A stretch of DNA of 53,742 bases from NCBI GenBank assembly GCA_030053915.1, contig JASGCT010000010.1, positions 1 through 53,742 on the forward strand, read 5' to 3'. This document shows positions 28,255-37,754 of the stretch, piece after piece; the first letter of the stretch is position 1; every line of letters begins with the position of its first letter. Below the pieces are notes generated by a model. The model did not search any database and was not told the origin of the DNA. It was given only the letters and a program-made list of their open reading frames with translations. The stretch comes from Alphaproteobacteria bacterium. Its GTDB lineage: Bacteria > Bacteroidota > Bacteroidia > Chitinophagales > Chitinophagaceae. The position numbers and the translations under genes are program-made.

Positions 28255-28534
28255 AAATTTTATTTAAATTTTAATTAAATTGTTTTGAGCAAGATATGAA
28301 TTTTATCAATAAATTAACAAAAAATTAAAAATTTAACAAAACATTAACATTTTAACCCTGCTTTCAATTGAATGTTTAAACCATATTGACTCATAGAAAA
28401 TAGAATATTTCACTTTTTGTTTAATTTTCAAAACGATTTTTTTAAAATTTCAATATTGACAAAATAGTAAGCCCGCTATTTTTTATAAAACTAAGACTAC
28501 ATTTTTGTTTTTGAAATTACATTTTGAAAATTTT

Positions 28535-31500
28535 TTAAATACGAAAATATCTTGCCGCATTTTCAAAAATTGGCAAAGGATTAAAATTGGGTATATTTTG
28601 ATATAATGACGGTGTATAGCGTTCTGAATGCCCCATCTTTCCAAAGATTCTGCCATCTGGAGAACAAATACTTTCTATTCCCATAACCGAGCCATTAGGA
28701 TTAAAAGGATACGACATTGTTGGCACACACTCTAAGTTTACGTACTGACTCCCAATTTGAGAATTATTAATAACTCTTTTAAGCGCCTTCGCACTCATTT
28801 GTAACTGTCCCTCGCCATGCGATATTGCCATAGCATGGATATCACCAATGTTTGTGCCTTGTAACCAAGGCGAATGATTTGAAACAATTTTTGTTTGTAC
28901 AATTCCCGAATAATGCTTATTAATTTTATTATGTGATAATGTGGCATCGTTTTGAATATCACCACTAAAATTAGCAAAGGGTAGTAATCCCGATTTAACT
29001 AAAGCCTGAAAGCCATTACAAATGCCCAAAATAAGTCCGCCACGCTGCCAAAATTTCTCTAAGGCATCTAAAATTATTGTATTCTTTAAAACAATTGCAA
29101 TATACTTGCCAGCCCCTTCGGGTTGGTCGGCTAAAGAAAAACCACCACTTAAACATACAATCTGGCTTCGTTCGATTCTTTTTTTAAGTGTTAATATAGA
29201 CTGCTTGATATCGGCAGGCGTCATATTTAAAAAAACAAAAGGATTCGCTTGAACACCAACCTTTTGCCAACTAAAACTTGTATCATATTCGCAATTTGTA
29301 CCAGGGAAAATTGGCAAACAAACCTCAATCTTTTTTAAATTAAAATATGGTGTCAAAATTGATGCCTTATTTTCAATACTCTTTTTTAGAGGTGTTGATA
29401 ATTTTATATCGTGTTGATTTAAAGGCGCATCTTGCTGAGCATCCTCTGAGGATTTAAATACATTTTTATAAGGATTTTGCCAACAAGCAATGGCTTTATT
29501 TAAAGATATACTGTTTTCATTAATGCTAATTGATACTTTTGAGTTGGTTTTACCAAGAAGACTTAAATTAGGATGTTGAATTACCGCTTTTGATTCAAAA
29601 ACTATATAGCCATAATGCGCTTCAGAAATGTTAAGTTTGGTTTGAATGTTACAACCTATTTTATTACCAATACTCATTTTAAAAATGGCTTCGACTAATC
29701 CACCTACCTCTAAAGCACGCCCCGACAATATTTTATTATCTTGAACGAGTTGATGATACCATTTGTAATTAGCTTTTAAGGCTTCCCAATCGGGGCATTG
29801 CTTATCATTTTTAGAAAAATGTAATAAATAAATAAACGAACCGGCTTGTTTAAATTCGTTGGAAACGATATTATTAGTATGAATTGTAGTAAAGCCAAAA
29901 GCCACAAAACTAGGCGGCACATCAAGATCTTGATAGCTACCGCTCATGCTATCTTTACCGCCAATGGCTGCTAAAGCCATATTCTCTTGAAAATAACTGG
30001 CGCCTAATAAACATAAGAAGGGTAAAGACCAGCGTGTAGGATTATCATTCAATTTTGGAAAATACTCTTGGTAACTAAAATGAACTTTGGTAAAATCTGC
30101 TCCACAGGCAACTAATTTAGATAAGGCTTCGATATTGGCATAAAGCCCACCTAAGAATGGATTGGCTTCGCATAAATATGGGTCGAAGCCAAAAGCAACC
30201 AAACTGATTGGTGCGGATTCATTTTGAATAAAAGGTAGTTTTTGAGCCGATACCTGACTTGGGCTCAGTTGATATTTGCCCCCCAACGGCATGAGCACAG
30301 TTGTTGTACCAATTGTGGCATCAAACATTTCGGTGAGTCCTATTTGACTACAAATATTTTTATGGCTTAAAAATTGAGTCCAGGTTTCAAAAGGAATCAT
30401 CTGAAAGCAATCTTGCCAACGCCAGGTAGAATCTATGTGAACCGCTGTTTTTTCTTTTGGTCCATTCGTATCTAAAATAATTCGCGGTAAACTTAAAATA
30501 GTCTTTTGTTTCCATTTAACTACAAAGCATTTATCATTCGTAATTTCTGCTACAATGCTGGCTTCAACATTTTCGTTTTTGGCTAATTTTAAAATATGAG
30601 GCATATCATTTTTGGATACAACAACGGCTAAGCGTTCTTGTGACTCGCTCAGAAGGATTTCATGATATTCGAGATTAGGACTTTTAAGTTTTACTTTATC
30701 TAAAAAAACAGTAACACCGGGGGCTAGTTCGCCAATAGCTACTGGAATGCCGCCAGCGCCAAAATCGTTACATTTTTTTATTTTTTTAGAAAATTCGGGG
30801 TTGTTGAACAAGCGTTGTAATTTTCGTTCTTCAATAGCGTTGCCTTTTTGTACTTCGGCGATATTTTGTAGCACGGCGTTATGATTGATTGTTTTGCTAG
30901 ATCCAGTGGCACCGCCAATGCCATCGCGTCCGGTGCGACCGCCTAATAAGAGCACCCAATCACCTTTTTGGGGTTTTTTACGAAGAATATTTTGGTAGGG
31001 TGAAGCGCCTACAACAGCACCAAGTTCAAAACGTTTGGCACGATAACCGGGATGATAAAACTCTTTTACCAAAGTTGTGGCTAAACCAATTTGATTACCA
31101 TAGCTTGAAAATCCTTTAGCCGCTTGATTTGAAATTAAAAATGGTGGTATTTTTTCTGGATATCTTTGGATAAGATTTTCATCGTTTAAATCGGCACTAC
31201 CGCTTATTCTAAGGGCTTGAAACACATAACTTCTGCCACTTAAAGGATCGCGAATAGCACCACCAATACAGGTTGCCGCACCGCCAAAAGGTTCAATTTC
31301 GGTAGGATGATTATGGGTTTCATTTTTAAATTGCACTAACCATTTTTCGCTTTGTCCGTTATTCTTAACGTTTACAAAAACACTACAAGCATTTACTTCA
31401 TCAGAAATTTCAACATCTTCAAGTTTGCCATGTTTCTTTAAATATCGGGCACTCCAAGTGGCTAAATTCATTAAAGTTAAGTCTTTTTTACCCACGTCAA

Positions 31501-32266
31501 GAAGTTTATTTTGAATAGATGCTACTAAAGATTTCAAAAACAAACCAAAATCATTATTTGGATATTGAATGTTGTTAATAATAGTATTAAAGGTTTTATG
31601 CCTACAATGGTCTGACCAATACGTATCAAAAATTTTTAATTCTAATACCGAAGGATACTTATTTAATTTCTGGTAGTGTTTAGCTAAGAATAAAATATCT
31701 TGTGGGGTTAACGCAAGCGCATAGTCTGCAATTAAAGTTTGGGCTTGCTGGTTATCAATATGCCAAAAGTTTTTTAATATAATTGTATGTAAATTCTGTT
31801 TTGGGGGTACTGTAACTTTCTTTCTCTTAGAATTTGAAACTTCGAAACTGTTGATAGGATTGATAAGAAAATTTTTAATAATCTGTTGGTCTTGTTGCGA
31901 AAGATTGCCATGAAAAATATATAATGTGCTTTGAGAAACCTTAGGATTAGATTTTGGATATAAAATTTTAATACATTGGGTAGCACTGTCAATTTTTTGA
32001 TTAAATTGCCCGGGTAAAAGCGCCACTTGTAGTGCAAAGGCAGTTTTAGGAATTATTAGGTTGGTTTTTAAATCATCGGTAAATTTTTCAGCTAAAATTT
32101 GAAAAGCAATGGCTTCTTTATTTTTTATACGTATATTTTTAAACTGATAAACCTGGTATATTTCAAGTTTAGTTATACGGTTAATGTGATAATGTTGTTT
32201 TAACGTATCTACGGTGTTTTTCTCGTCGATTTGATACATTTTTTTCTTTGAAATATAAAATTGCAT
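28535..32266 (-). CDS. purL: Phosphoribosylformylglycinamidine synthase (single-chain PurL)
   Basis: This 1243-residue enzyme makes FGAM from FGAR, glutamine and ATP in purine synthesis. It is the long single-chain form: an N-terminal PurS-like domain, two AIR-synthase-like halves (LKIFDTYWSDHCRHKTF near residue 210; QFKNETHNHPTEIEPFGGA near 310; GGKDSMSGSY in the second half) and a C-terminal class I glutaminase with nucleophile Cys in LGICNGFQAL (about residue 1080) and HGEGQL. All parts look intact. It stands alone on the minus strand with a TAGCTTTG box upstream. Many other bacteria split this enzyme into PurL, PurQ and PurS. Confidence 0.95.
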   Translation of the reverse strand: MQFYISKKKMYQIDEKNTVDTLKQHYHINRITKLEIYQVYQFKNIRIKNKEAIAFQILAEKFTDDLKTNLIIPKTAFALQVALLPGQFNQKIDSATQCIKILYPKSNPKVSQSTLYIFHGNLSQQDQQIIKNFLINPINSFEVSNSKRKKVTVPPKQNLHTIILKNFWHIDNQQAQTLIADYALALTPQDILFLAKHYQKLNKYPSVLELKIFDTYWSDHCRHKTFNTIINNIQYPNNDFGLFLKSLVASIQNKLLDVGKKDLTLMNLATWSARYLKKHGKLEDVEISDEVNACSVFVNVKNNGQSEKWLVQFKNETHNHPTEIEPFGGAATCIGGAIRDPLSGRSYVFQALRISGSADLNDENLIQRYPEKIPPFLISNQAAKGFSSYGNQIGLATTLVKEFYHPGYRAKRFELGAVVGASPYQNILRKKPQKGDWVLLLGGRTGRDGIGGATGSSKTINHNAVLQNIAEVQKGNAIEERKLQRLFNNPEFSKKIKKCNDFGAGGIPVAIGELAPGVTVFLDKVKLKSPNLEYHEILLSESQERLAVVVSKNDMPHILKLAKNENVEASIVAEITNDKCFVVKWKQKTILSLPRIILDTNGPKEKTAVHIDSTWRWQDCFQMIPFETWTQFLSHKNICSQIGLTEMFDATIGTTTVLMPLGGKYQLSPSQVSAQKLPFIQNESAPISLVAFGFDPYLCEANPFLGGLYANIEALSKLVACGADFTKVHFSYQEYFPKLNDNPTRWSLPFLCLLGASYFQENMALAAIGGKDSMSGSYQDLDVPPSFVAFGFTTIHTNNIVSNEFKQAGSFIYLLHFSKNDKQCPDWEALKANYKWYHQLVQDNKILSGRALEVGGLVEAIFKMSIGNKIGCNIQTKLNISEAHYGYIVFESKAVIQHPNLSLLGKTNSKVSISINENSISLNKAIACWQNPYKNVFKSSEDAQQDAPLNQHDIKLSTPLKKSIENKASILTPYFNLKKIEVCLPIFPGTNCEYDTSFSWQKVGVQANPFVFLNMTPADIKQSILTLKKRIERSQIVCLSGGFSLADQPEGAGKYIAIVLKNTIILDALEKFWQRGGLILGICNGFQALVKSGLLPFANFSGDIQNDATLSHNKINKHYSGIVQTKIVSNHSPWLQGTNIGDIHAMAISHGEGQLQMSAKALKRVINNSQIGSQYVNLECVPTMSYPFNPNGSVMGIESICSPDGRIFGKMGHSERYTPSLYQNIPNFNPLPIFENAARYFRI

Positions 32267-32293
32267 GCGCTATAAATTATTGATTTTTGGGTG

Positions 32294-32301
32294 CAAAGCT
32301 A
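32294..32301 (-). promoter_or_regulatory. -7 box (TAGCTTTG) for purL
   Basis: Minus-strand TAGCTTTG, 28 bases before the ATG at 32266. No purine riboswitch fold was recognised in the short leader. Confidence 0.4.
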
Positions 32302-32364
32302 CTTAAAAAAATTGATAAAATCTTGATTTTTGTTTATTATGAATAAAAGACTTTTTAGAAAAAT

Positions 32365-33120
32365 TTAAGGCTTGGATATTGCGTAAGAACCTAAAATTTG
32401 AAGCGATTTATAGGCACCTATATCCACTTTTGCATTATTGAGGCTCATATTTACAACTTGCCCAGTACTTAATCTATTATTATCTATGAAGTGAAAATGA
32501 AATCCAGTGGGTGTTGCTTGTTTGTATTTTTGAGGTATATAATAAACTAATAAAGTACCAGTGGTATTTTTAAGATTAAACACAAAAGGGTACTTTAAAA
32601 CTGAATCTAAAATTGGAAAGGGTTGGGTTTGAAGTTTGGGAATACGGGTAGATATTGAATCGAACTCACCAACAATCTTTATGGCATATAAGGTATTTAT
32701 TGTGTCTTTTAAATAAGGTTTTAAGAGTGTTTGCATTTGACTGAGTCCCCCAATTTTACCATTAAAGTTTATATTTAAATCGCTATGAAAACGGCAAGTA
32801 ATTGAAAATGAACTAGAGTCGGAACTATACGGGAGCCCGGCTCTTTGCAAACCTGCACTGGTAGTTTTAAAAAACACACCATCTAATACAATTAAATTTG
32901 CCTGAAAATTTTGATAGGCTCCAAAACCAAAATCTACTAATGAACTTATAGAAGTATAGGATTCTACACCTTCATAATGCCCCTTTGAGACGCTATCAAA
33001 ACGACCAATTTGATATATTGCTGCATTGGTAACCTCATTATCGGGACTTGTTTTTTTACAAGAATATAAAGTTGTTAAAAATATTAAAAATACCCAAAGT
33101 TGTTTTTTAAAACGATGCAT
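32365..33120 (-). CDS. Acetolactate decarboxylase-like lipoprotein with altered active site
   Basis: This 251-residue lipoprotein (lipobox LYSC, Cys21) matches the fold of alpha-acetolactate decarboxylase: VDFGFGAYQ, LIVLDGVFF, YAIKIVGEF, ISTRIPKLQTQPFPIL and TGFHFHFIDNNRLSTGQVVN. In the Brevibacillus enzyme, His194, His196 and His207 bind zinc, with Glu65 and Arg145 catalytic. Here the first two His are kept (208, 210) and Arg159 fits Arg145, but the third His is Gln221 at exactly the right spacing and the Glu65 position is Asn75. The true decarboxylation seems unlikely, so a different or lost function is likely. It follows an adenosine deaminase lipoprotein by 16 bases. Confidence 0.7.
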   Translation of the reverse strand: MHRFKKQLWVFLIFLTTLYSCKKTSPDNEVTNAAIYQIGRFDSVSKGHYEGVESYTSISSLVDFGFGAYQNFQANLIVLDGVFFKTTSAGLQRAGLPYSSDSSSFSITCRFHSDLNINFNGKIGGLSQMQTLLKPYLKDTINTLYAIKIVGEFDSISTRIPKLQTQPFPILDSVLKYPFVFNLKNTTGTLLVYYIPQKYKQATPTGFHFHFIDNNRLSTGQVVNMSLNNAKVDIGAYKSLQILGSYAISKP

Positions 33121-33136
33121 AAATATTATTGGCTTG

Positions 33137-34576
33137 TTATTGAAAATCTTTTTTTATATTTTCTTCAAAAATAGTAAAGCGTTGGTTTAAATCTTGAATT
33201 AAGCGTTTTTTTAAAGTGGGTTCTTCTATAAAACAATATTCAAGACTATTATAAATAAATTGTTTTATGTCTGAATATTTAAAATGTGGGTACCGCCAAG
33301 CCAACTCAACAAATTGTGTGGTGAGGTCTGTTCTTAAAATACCAGCATCATCTGTACTAATAACAATCGGAATTTTATTATTAAAATAGAGTTCTATAGG
33401 ATGGTTTTCATTTTTAACATTTAAAATAAATTCGTTACTAGTTAGGTTAATTTCGATAGGAATATGCTGTTCTTTCATAAAGTTTAGTAGTTTTGGGGCG
33501 TTTGTTTCTGAAGCGATATCCACACCATGCCCAATACGATTGGCGCCAGCAATTTCAAGCGCCATTTTAATATGATCAGAAAGTTGCTCCGGAAGCGCTA
33601 AATTATGGGTGAGTTCACCAGCATGTAATGCATATTTTACATTGGGAAATTTTTTATGGCAAAACTCGAACATAATCATGTGTAACCAATAATCATTCAT
33701 CGCTACTTCGTTATCTTCAGGTGCCACAATATTAACGCCCACAACTAGGGAAGATTTCTCAGCCGACATAAATCCTAATACCAACGATTCAAAAACATCT
33801 ACTGGCGGGTTTGTTCTTATAACATAATTTTGATATCTTAAGCTAAAATTACTATCGTCTATTTGATACTTATAATGATTATCTTCAATGATTTTTTTAT
33901 TATATTCAACGGCTTCATTTTCGGCGCCATTCTTAATAAAATCTTGGTACATCATTTCTAAATCTTGTAAAATAATGTCTTTATTTTGAGTTAAAGCGTC
34001 TTGCCGAAGTTTCTGGTTAAAACTTGATAAATAATCTGTTTGAATTAAGGATTGTATAGGCACAAACATTGTTTCAATATAGCTCACATTTTCTAGCTTA
34101 GCCCTATTCTTAATTTCAAGTAAACCTTCAGGGTGGTTTTTGGGAACTATTTGTATAAATTTTGTAAAAGTTTCAAAAAATAATGAATGTGATGGATAAA
34201 AATCAGGCGTATAGTCGCGAACCGACCACCATTGTAGAATCTTATTTTTTAAGGATTCATAATCGGGTCTTGAGGTTATATTTTTTAATTCTATAAAATT
34301 CTGCTTGGGTTTTTCGTGATTTATTGTATAATTAGATAAATCTAAATATAAATTATCTTTAATTGCCCATTTTAAAATCGTTTCAGGGTAAATAGACCCA
34401 GCAAAATGATGGTGTAAATCGCCCCCTTTAGGCATAGCCCTCATAAAAATTTCAATATTTTTTTTATTGGTTCTTATTTTTTCAAAAAAAAGGTCGCTAT
34501 TTTCTTTTTCCTGCTTACAAGAAAAAAAACCAATTAATAAGCCAATAAATAAAAAAACATGTCTAATTTGCTTCAT
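33137..34576 (-). CDS. Adenosine deaminase family lipoprotein (ADGF/CECR1-like)
   Basis: About 479 residues from the ATG at 34576. The frame continues upstream to a TTG at 34597, but that lies inside the -7 box. The lipobox is IGFFSC. Metal-binding and catalytic motifs of adenosine deaminases are all visible: GGDLHHHFAGS, ALHAGELTH, RIGHGVDIA and STDDAGIL. It should deaminate adenosine or a related nucleoside in the periplasm or at the cell surface, giving inosine for salvage. Co-transcribed with the acetolactate decarboxylase-like lipoprotein. Confidence 0.85.
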   Translation of the reverse strand: MKQIRHVFLFIGLLIGFFSCKQEKENSDLFFEKIRTNKKNIEIFMRAMPKGGDLHHHFAGSIYPETILKWAIKDNLYLDLSNYTINHEKPKQNFIELKNITSRPDYESLKNKILQWWSVRDYTPDFYPSHSLFFETFTKFIQIVPKNHPEGLLEIKNRAKLENVSYIETMFVPIQSLIQTDYLSSFNQKLRQDALTQNKDIILQDLEMMYQDFIKNGAENEAVEYNKKIIEDNHYKYQIDDSNFSLRYQNYVIRTNPPVDVFESLVLGFMSAEKSSLVVGVNIVAPEDNEVAMNDYWLHMIMFEFCHKKFPNVKYALHAGELTHNLALPEQLSDHIKMALEIAGANRIGHGVDIASETNAPKLLNFMKEQHIPIEINLTSNEFILNVKNENHPIELYFNNKIPIVISTDDAGILRTDLTTQFVELAWRYPHFKYSDIKQFIYNSLEYCFIEEPTLKKRLIQDLNQRFTIFEENIKKDFQ

Positions 34577-34594
34577 ACTTAAATAAAAGGATTG

Positions 34595-34602
34595 CAAAGA
34601 TA
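34595..34602 (-). promoter_or_regulatory. -7 box (TATCTTTG) for the adenosine deaminase operon
   Basis: Minus-strand TATCTTTG, 19 bases before the ATG at 34576. It rules out the upstream TTG start. Confidence 0.5.
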
Positions 34603-34687
34603 TGAATATTTTTTTTAAAAAACAAAGATTTTGTTAAATATTTGTTTTTATAAAAATACTTTACGTAACTTTACAAAAATTATTTTT

Positions 34688-35629
34688 ATGACACCTTTAA
34701 TTATTATACTGTTGGTTATTGCCGTTATAGCCTTTATTACATCTTTTGTTGTAGTTAATCAAGGCACAATATATGTTATGACCTTGTTTGGGAAATATAG
34801 ACGCATCATTTTTCCAGGTTTGCATTTAAGGATTCCGTTTTTTGAAAAAATATTTAGGGTTGTGAGCATTCAAAACCAAAGTATAGAATTAGAATTTCAA
34901 GCAGTTACCATCGACCAAGCCAATGTTTATTTTAAAAGCATGCTTTTGTATTCAGTTCAAAATTCTGAGGAAGAAACCATTAAAAAAGTTGCCTTTAAAT
35001 TTATAACCGATAAAGATTTTATGCAAGCCTTGATTAGAACAGTTGAAGGCAGTATTCGGAGTTTTGTAGCTACAAAAAAACAAGCCGAAGTATTGACACT
35101 GAGACGTGAAATTGTAGATTTTGTTAAAGATCAAATAGATCATGGCTTAGAAGAATGGGGTTTTCATTTAATGGATTTACAAATAAACGACATTACTTTT
35201 GATAAATTGGTTATGGAAAGCATGAGTAAAGTTGTAGCCAGCAACAATTTAAAAGCTGCCGCCGAAAACGAAGGGCAAGCTTTGCTAATTACCAAAACAA
35301 AATCTGCTGAAGCCGAGGGTAATGCTATCAAAATTTCTGCCCAAGCCGAAAAAGAAGCCGCTATGTTAAGGGGTCAGGGTGTGGCGTTGTTTCGTCAAGA
35401 AGTGGCAAAAGGCATGAGTGAAGCCGCTGAACAAATGAAGCAAGCCAATTTAGATACCAACGTTATTTTATTTAGTATGTGGACTGAGGCTATCAAAAAT
35501 TTTGCAGAATATGGTAAAGGGAATATTATATTTTTAGATGGCAGCCCCGAGGGCATGCAAAAAACCCTTCGCCAAGTATTAGCTTTAGTTACCAAAGATA
35601 AGTTAAACGACCCGAATAATACTAATTAA
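34688..35629 (+). CDS. SPFH/band 7 (flotillin/slipin-like) membrane protein
   Basis: About 313 residues from the ATG at 34688. The open frame starts earlier, at 34631, but the TAACTTTA -7-like box (about 34668) lies between and the extension is not hydrophobic. One N-terminal membrane helix (LIIILLVIAVIAFITSFVVV) is followed by the SPFH domain starting NQGTIYVMTLFGKYRRI, then an Ala/Glu-rich coiled coil (EAEGNAIKISAQAEKEAAML). These proteins form oligomers in the inner membrane linked to lipid domains and proteolysis quality control. No adjacent NfeD protease gene is seen. Confidence 0.85.
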   Translation: MTPLIIILLVIAVIAFITSFVVVNQGTIYVMTLFGKYRRIIFPGLHLRIPFFEKIFRVVSIQNQSIELEFQAVTIDQANVYFKSMLLYSVQNSEEETIKKVAFKFITDKDFMQALIRTVEGSIRSFVATKKQAEVLTLRREIVDFVKDQIDHGLEEWGFHLMDLQINDITFDKLVMESMSKVVASNNLKAAAENEGQALLITKTKSAEAEGNAIKISAQAEKEAAMLRGQGVALFRQEVAKGMSEAAEQMKQANLDTNVILFSMWTEAIKNFAEYGKGNIIFLDGSPEGMQKTLRQVLALVTKDKLNDPNNTN

Positions 35630-35655
35630 ACATAACTTTAAAAATAACTTTCCTA

Positions 35656-36510
35656 TTATTTTTCTAAACAGACGTAGTTAAAATAAGTACAAGATTTAAA
35701 ATCTAACCCTTTAAGAAAAAGCGATTCAATAGTTGCGGTTGTGATGCGTTCTTGTTCTATCCAGCCTAAATTTTCGACCAAGGATTTAAATTCTTCAGGC
35801 TCAAAAAAACTAAGCATGGGCTCGCTTTTCAATCTCACAAATTCAAGCATAGCCTGCTTTTCTTGAATACTTACGGCGTCTAAACAAGTATCTTTTAAGC
35901 CGTAATCTAAAATAAGTTGACTCCCTTTACTAATCATGTTAAACAAGGTTTTAAAGGTATAAACTAAAGATTCAAGTTTTAAATAATAACTTACACCCAA
36001 CCAAGAAATATAGACTGGTTGTTTAAAATCAAAATTAGTTTTAGAAAGTTCTTTTATCCAGTCTTGATTTTCAAAATTTACAGAGACAAAATTGGTATTG
36101 GGATGATACGGTATTTTTTTTAAGAATTGTTTTTTTAAATTTTGGGTGTTTGGGTGGTCAATTTCGTAGATATTGATGTCTGGAAATTGATTATGATAGC
36201 GACAGATAAAACTATCCATTCCAGCGCCTAAAATTAAAATTTGTTTTGTGCCATTTTTAATAGCAGTTAGCATTTTGGCTTCGTTATAAGCCGCTCTGGT
36301 CAGATTTTCGATTCTAACTGATTGAAATTTTTTAATTTTAGAAAGATAGGTATTAAAGAAAAAACGAAATTTTGGTATTAAAGAAAGTGGAAATTTCAAA
36401 AATTTGTGGGCTACATGATCGTTAAAAATGACGCCGTTTTCAAAAGCACTATGTCCTGCCCTGCCAGCGGCTACAATCATGGCGGTTTGGCTTGAAGAAT
36501 TTTTTTTCAT
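35656..36510 (-). CDS. SAM-dependent methyltransferase, LCM family
   Basis: This 284-residue protein begins with a conserved segment (SQTAMIVAAGRAGHSAFENG) and has the SAM-binding motif QILILGAGMDSFICRY near residue 90, followed by EIDHP, the pattern of the leucine carboxyl methyltransferase (LCM/TIGR00027) family. Members make O-methyl groups on small molecules or carboxylates; the substrate here is unknown. It starts 8 bases after prfB and is probably co-transcribed. It is not the glutamine methyltransferase PrmC that modifies release factors, which has a different fold signature (NPPY), absent here. Confidence 0.85.
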   Translation of the reverse strand: MKKNSSSQTAMIVAAGRAGHSAFENGVIFNDHVAHKFLKFPLSLIPKFRFFFNTYLSKIKKFQSVRIENLTRAAYNEAKMLTAIKNGTKQILILGAGMDSFICRYHNQFPDINIYEIDHPNTQNLKKQFLKKIPYHPNTNFVSVNFENQDWIKELSKTNFDFKQPVYISWLGVSYYLKLESLVYTFKTLFNMISKGSQLILDYGLKDTCLDAVSIQEKQAMLEFVRLKSEPMLSFFEPEEFKSLVENLGWIEQERITTATIESLFLKGLDFKSCTYFNYVCLEK

Positions 36511-36518
36511 AAAATAAT

Positions 36519-37608
36519 TTATTTTGTTAACATGGATGACAAGAGATTGCCTTTAATAAAAAACATCAAATCGCCATTCATAATATTTTGAACTTGTGAG
36601 GTTTCAAGATTCGTACGATGGTCTTTAACTAATTTATAAGGATGAAACACATAGCTTCTAATTTGGCTTCCCCATTCTATTTTCTTTTTTTGAGCGTTGG
36701 CACTATCAATGGCGGCTTGTTGGGCTTCTAATTCTAATTCATAAAGTCGGCTTTTAAGCATTTTATAAGCCATGTCTCGGTTTTCGCCTTGTGTTCTGGC
36801 TTTTTGACACTCTACGATAATTCCAGATGGCGAGTGTTTTAAACGCACAGCGGTTTCAACCTTATTAACATTTTGCCCACCTTTACCACCACTTCTGTAA
36901 AATTCCCATTCTATATCGGCTGGATTAATATTAACTTCTATATTGTCATCAATTTGAGGATAAACATAAACTGAGGCGAAGGATGTATGGCGACGCGCAT
37001 TACTATCAAAAGGCGATATTCTAACTAATCGATGCACGCCAGATTCATTTTTTAGCATGCCATAAGCCCAAGGTCCTTCCACTAAAATGGTAACAGATTT
37101 TATTCCGGCAACATCACCAGCCTGAAAATCCATTTCAAAACACTTCCAGCCTTGTTTATCTACAAACATTGTAAACATTCGATACAGCATTTCTGCCCAA
37201 TCCATACTTTCTGTTCCACCAGCCCCTGGTTTTATTTGTAAAAAACAGGGCAAATTATCTTCAGGTTTATTGAGGGTACAAATAAATTCAAGGTATTCTA
37301 ATTTTACTATAAGTTCTTGAAAATATTTCTGTACTTCAGCTTCAGAAGTTTCACCAGATTTCCAATAATCGAACCAAATTAAAAAATCGTCAACTAAGGT
37401 TTGTAGGCTATTAAAATTGTCAATCCAATTTTTAAGCTCTTGGCTTTTTTTAAGAATATCGTGTGCGCGTTTTACGTCGTTCCAAAAGCCTTCAGCCGAG
37501 ATTACATTTTGATAGTTTTGATATTCTTGAATTTTATTTTCGAGGTCAAAGAAACCTCCTTAGAACTTCTGTTCTATTATGGACATCTTTAATTTGTTCG
37601 AGGGTCAT
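36519..37608 (-). CDS. prfB: Peptide chain release factor 2 (programmed +1 frameshift)
   Basis: The gene starts at the ATG at 37608 and reads 20 codons to CTT-TGA-C, where ribosomes shift +1 into the frame that runs to 36519, giving about 362 residues. An SD-like AGGAGG lies just before CTT (37560-37555), the classic arrangement that lets RF2 regulate its own synthesis. RF2 hallmarks are SPF (in [14 protein letters not shown]), which reads UGA/UAA, and GGQ in [14 protein letters not shown], which triggers peptide release. Without the frameshift the gene would look like a 244-residue fragment starting at a TTG. Confidence 0.95.
37545..37560 (-). promoter_or_regulatory. RF2 programmed frameshift site
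   Basis: Minus-strand sequence AGGAGGTTTCTTTGAC: the internal SD-like AGGAGG, three bases, then slippery CTT and the in-frame stop TGA followed by C. When RF2 is scarce the ribosome shifts +1 from CTT to TTT and continues with GAC. Confidence 0.9.
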
Positions 37609-37622
37609 GTGCTATTTTTTGG

Positions 37623-37630
37623 CAAAGTTA
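37623..37630 (-). promoter_or_regulatory. -7 box (TAACTTTG) for prfB
   Basis: Minus-strand TAACTTTG, 15 bases before the ATG at 37608. Confidence 0.45.
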
Positions 37631-37754
37631 CTTAAAAGTTTACACTTTTATGATTTATTTCTTATAATTTATTTTAAAAGCCACATTTTAATTTTTAAAA
37701 TTTTTAATCAACGTTTTATTAAAAAATCTTGAACTATTTGTTTATAACATCGGA

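Noticed and set aside
28461..28482. Hairpin AAAATAG/CTATTTT in the gap between susC and purL
   Set aside because: The T run lies on the plus strand, while both flanking genes read on the minus strand; too weak to call a terminator.
36519..37253. Truncated RF2 gene (pseudogene)
   Set aside because: The upstream part exists in the shifted frame with a perfect frameshift signal, so the gene is intact.
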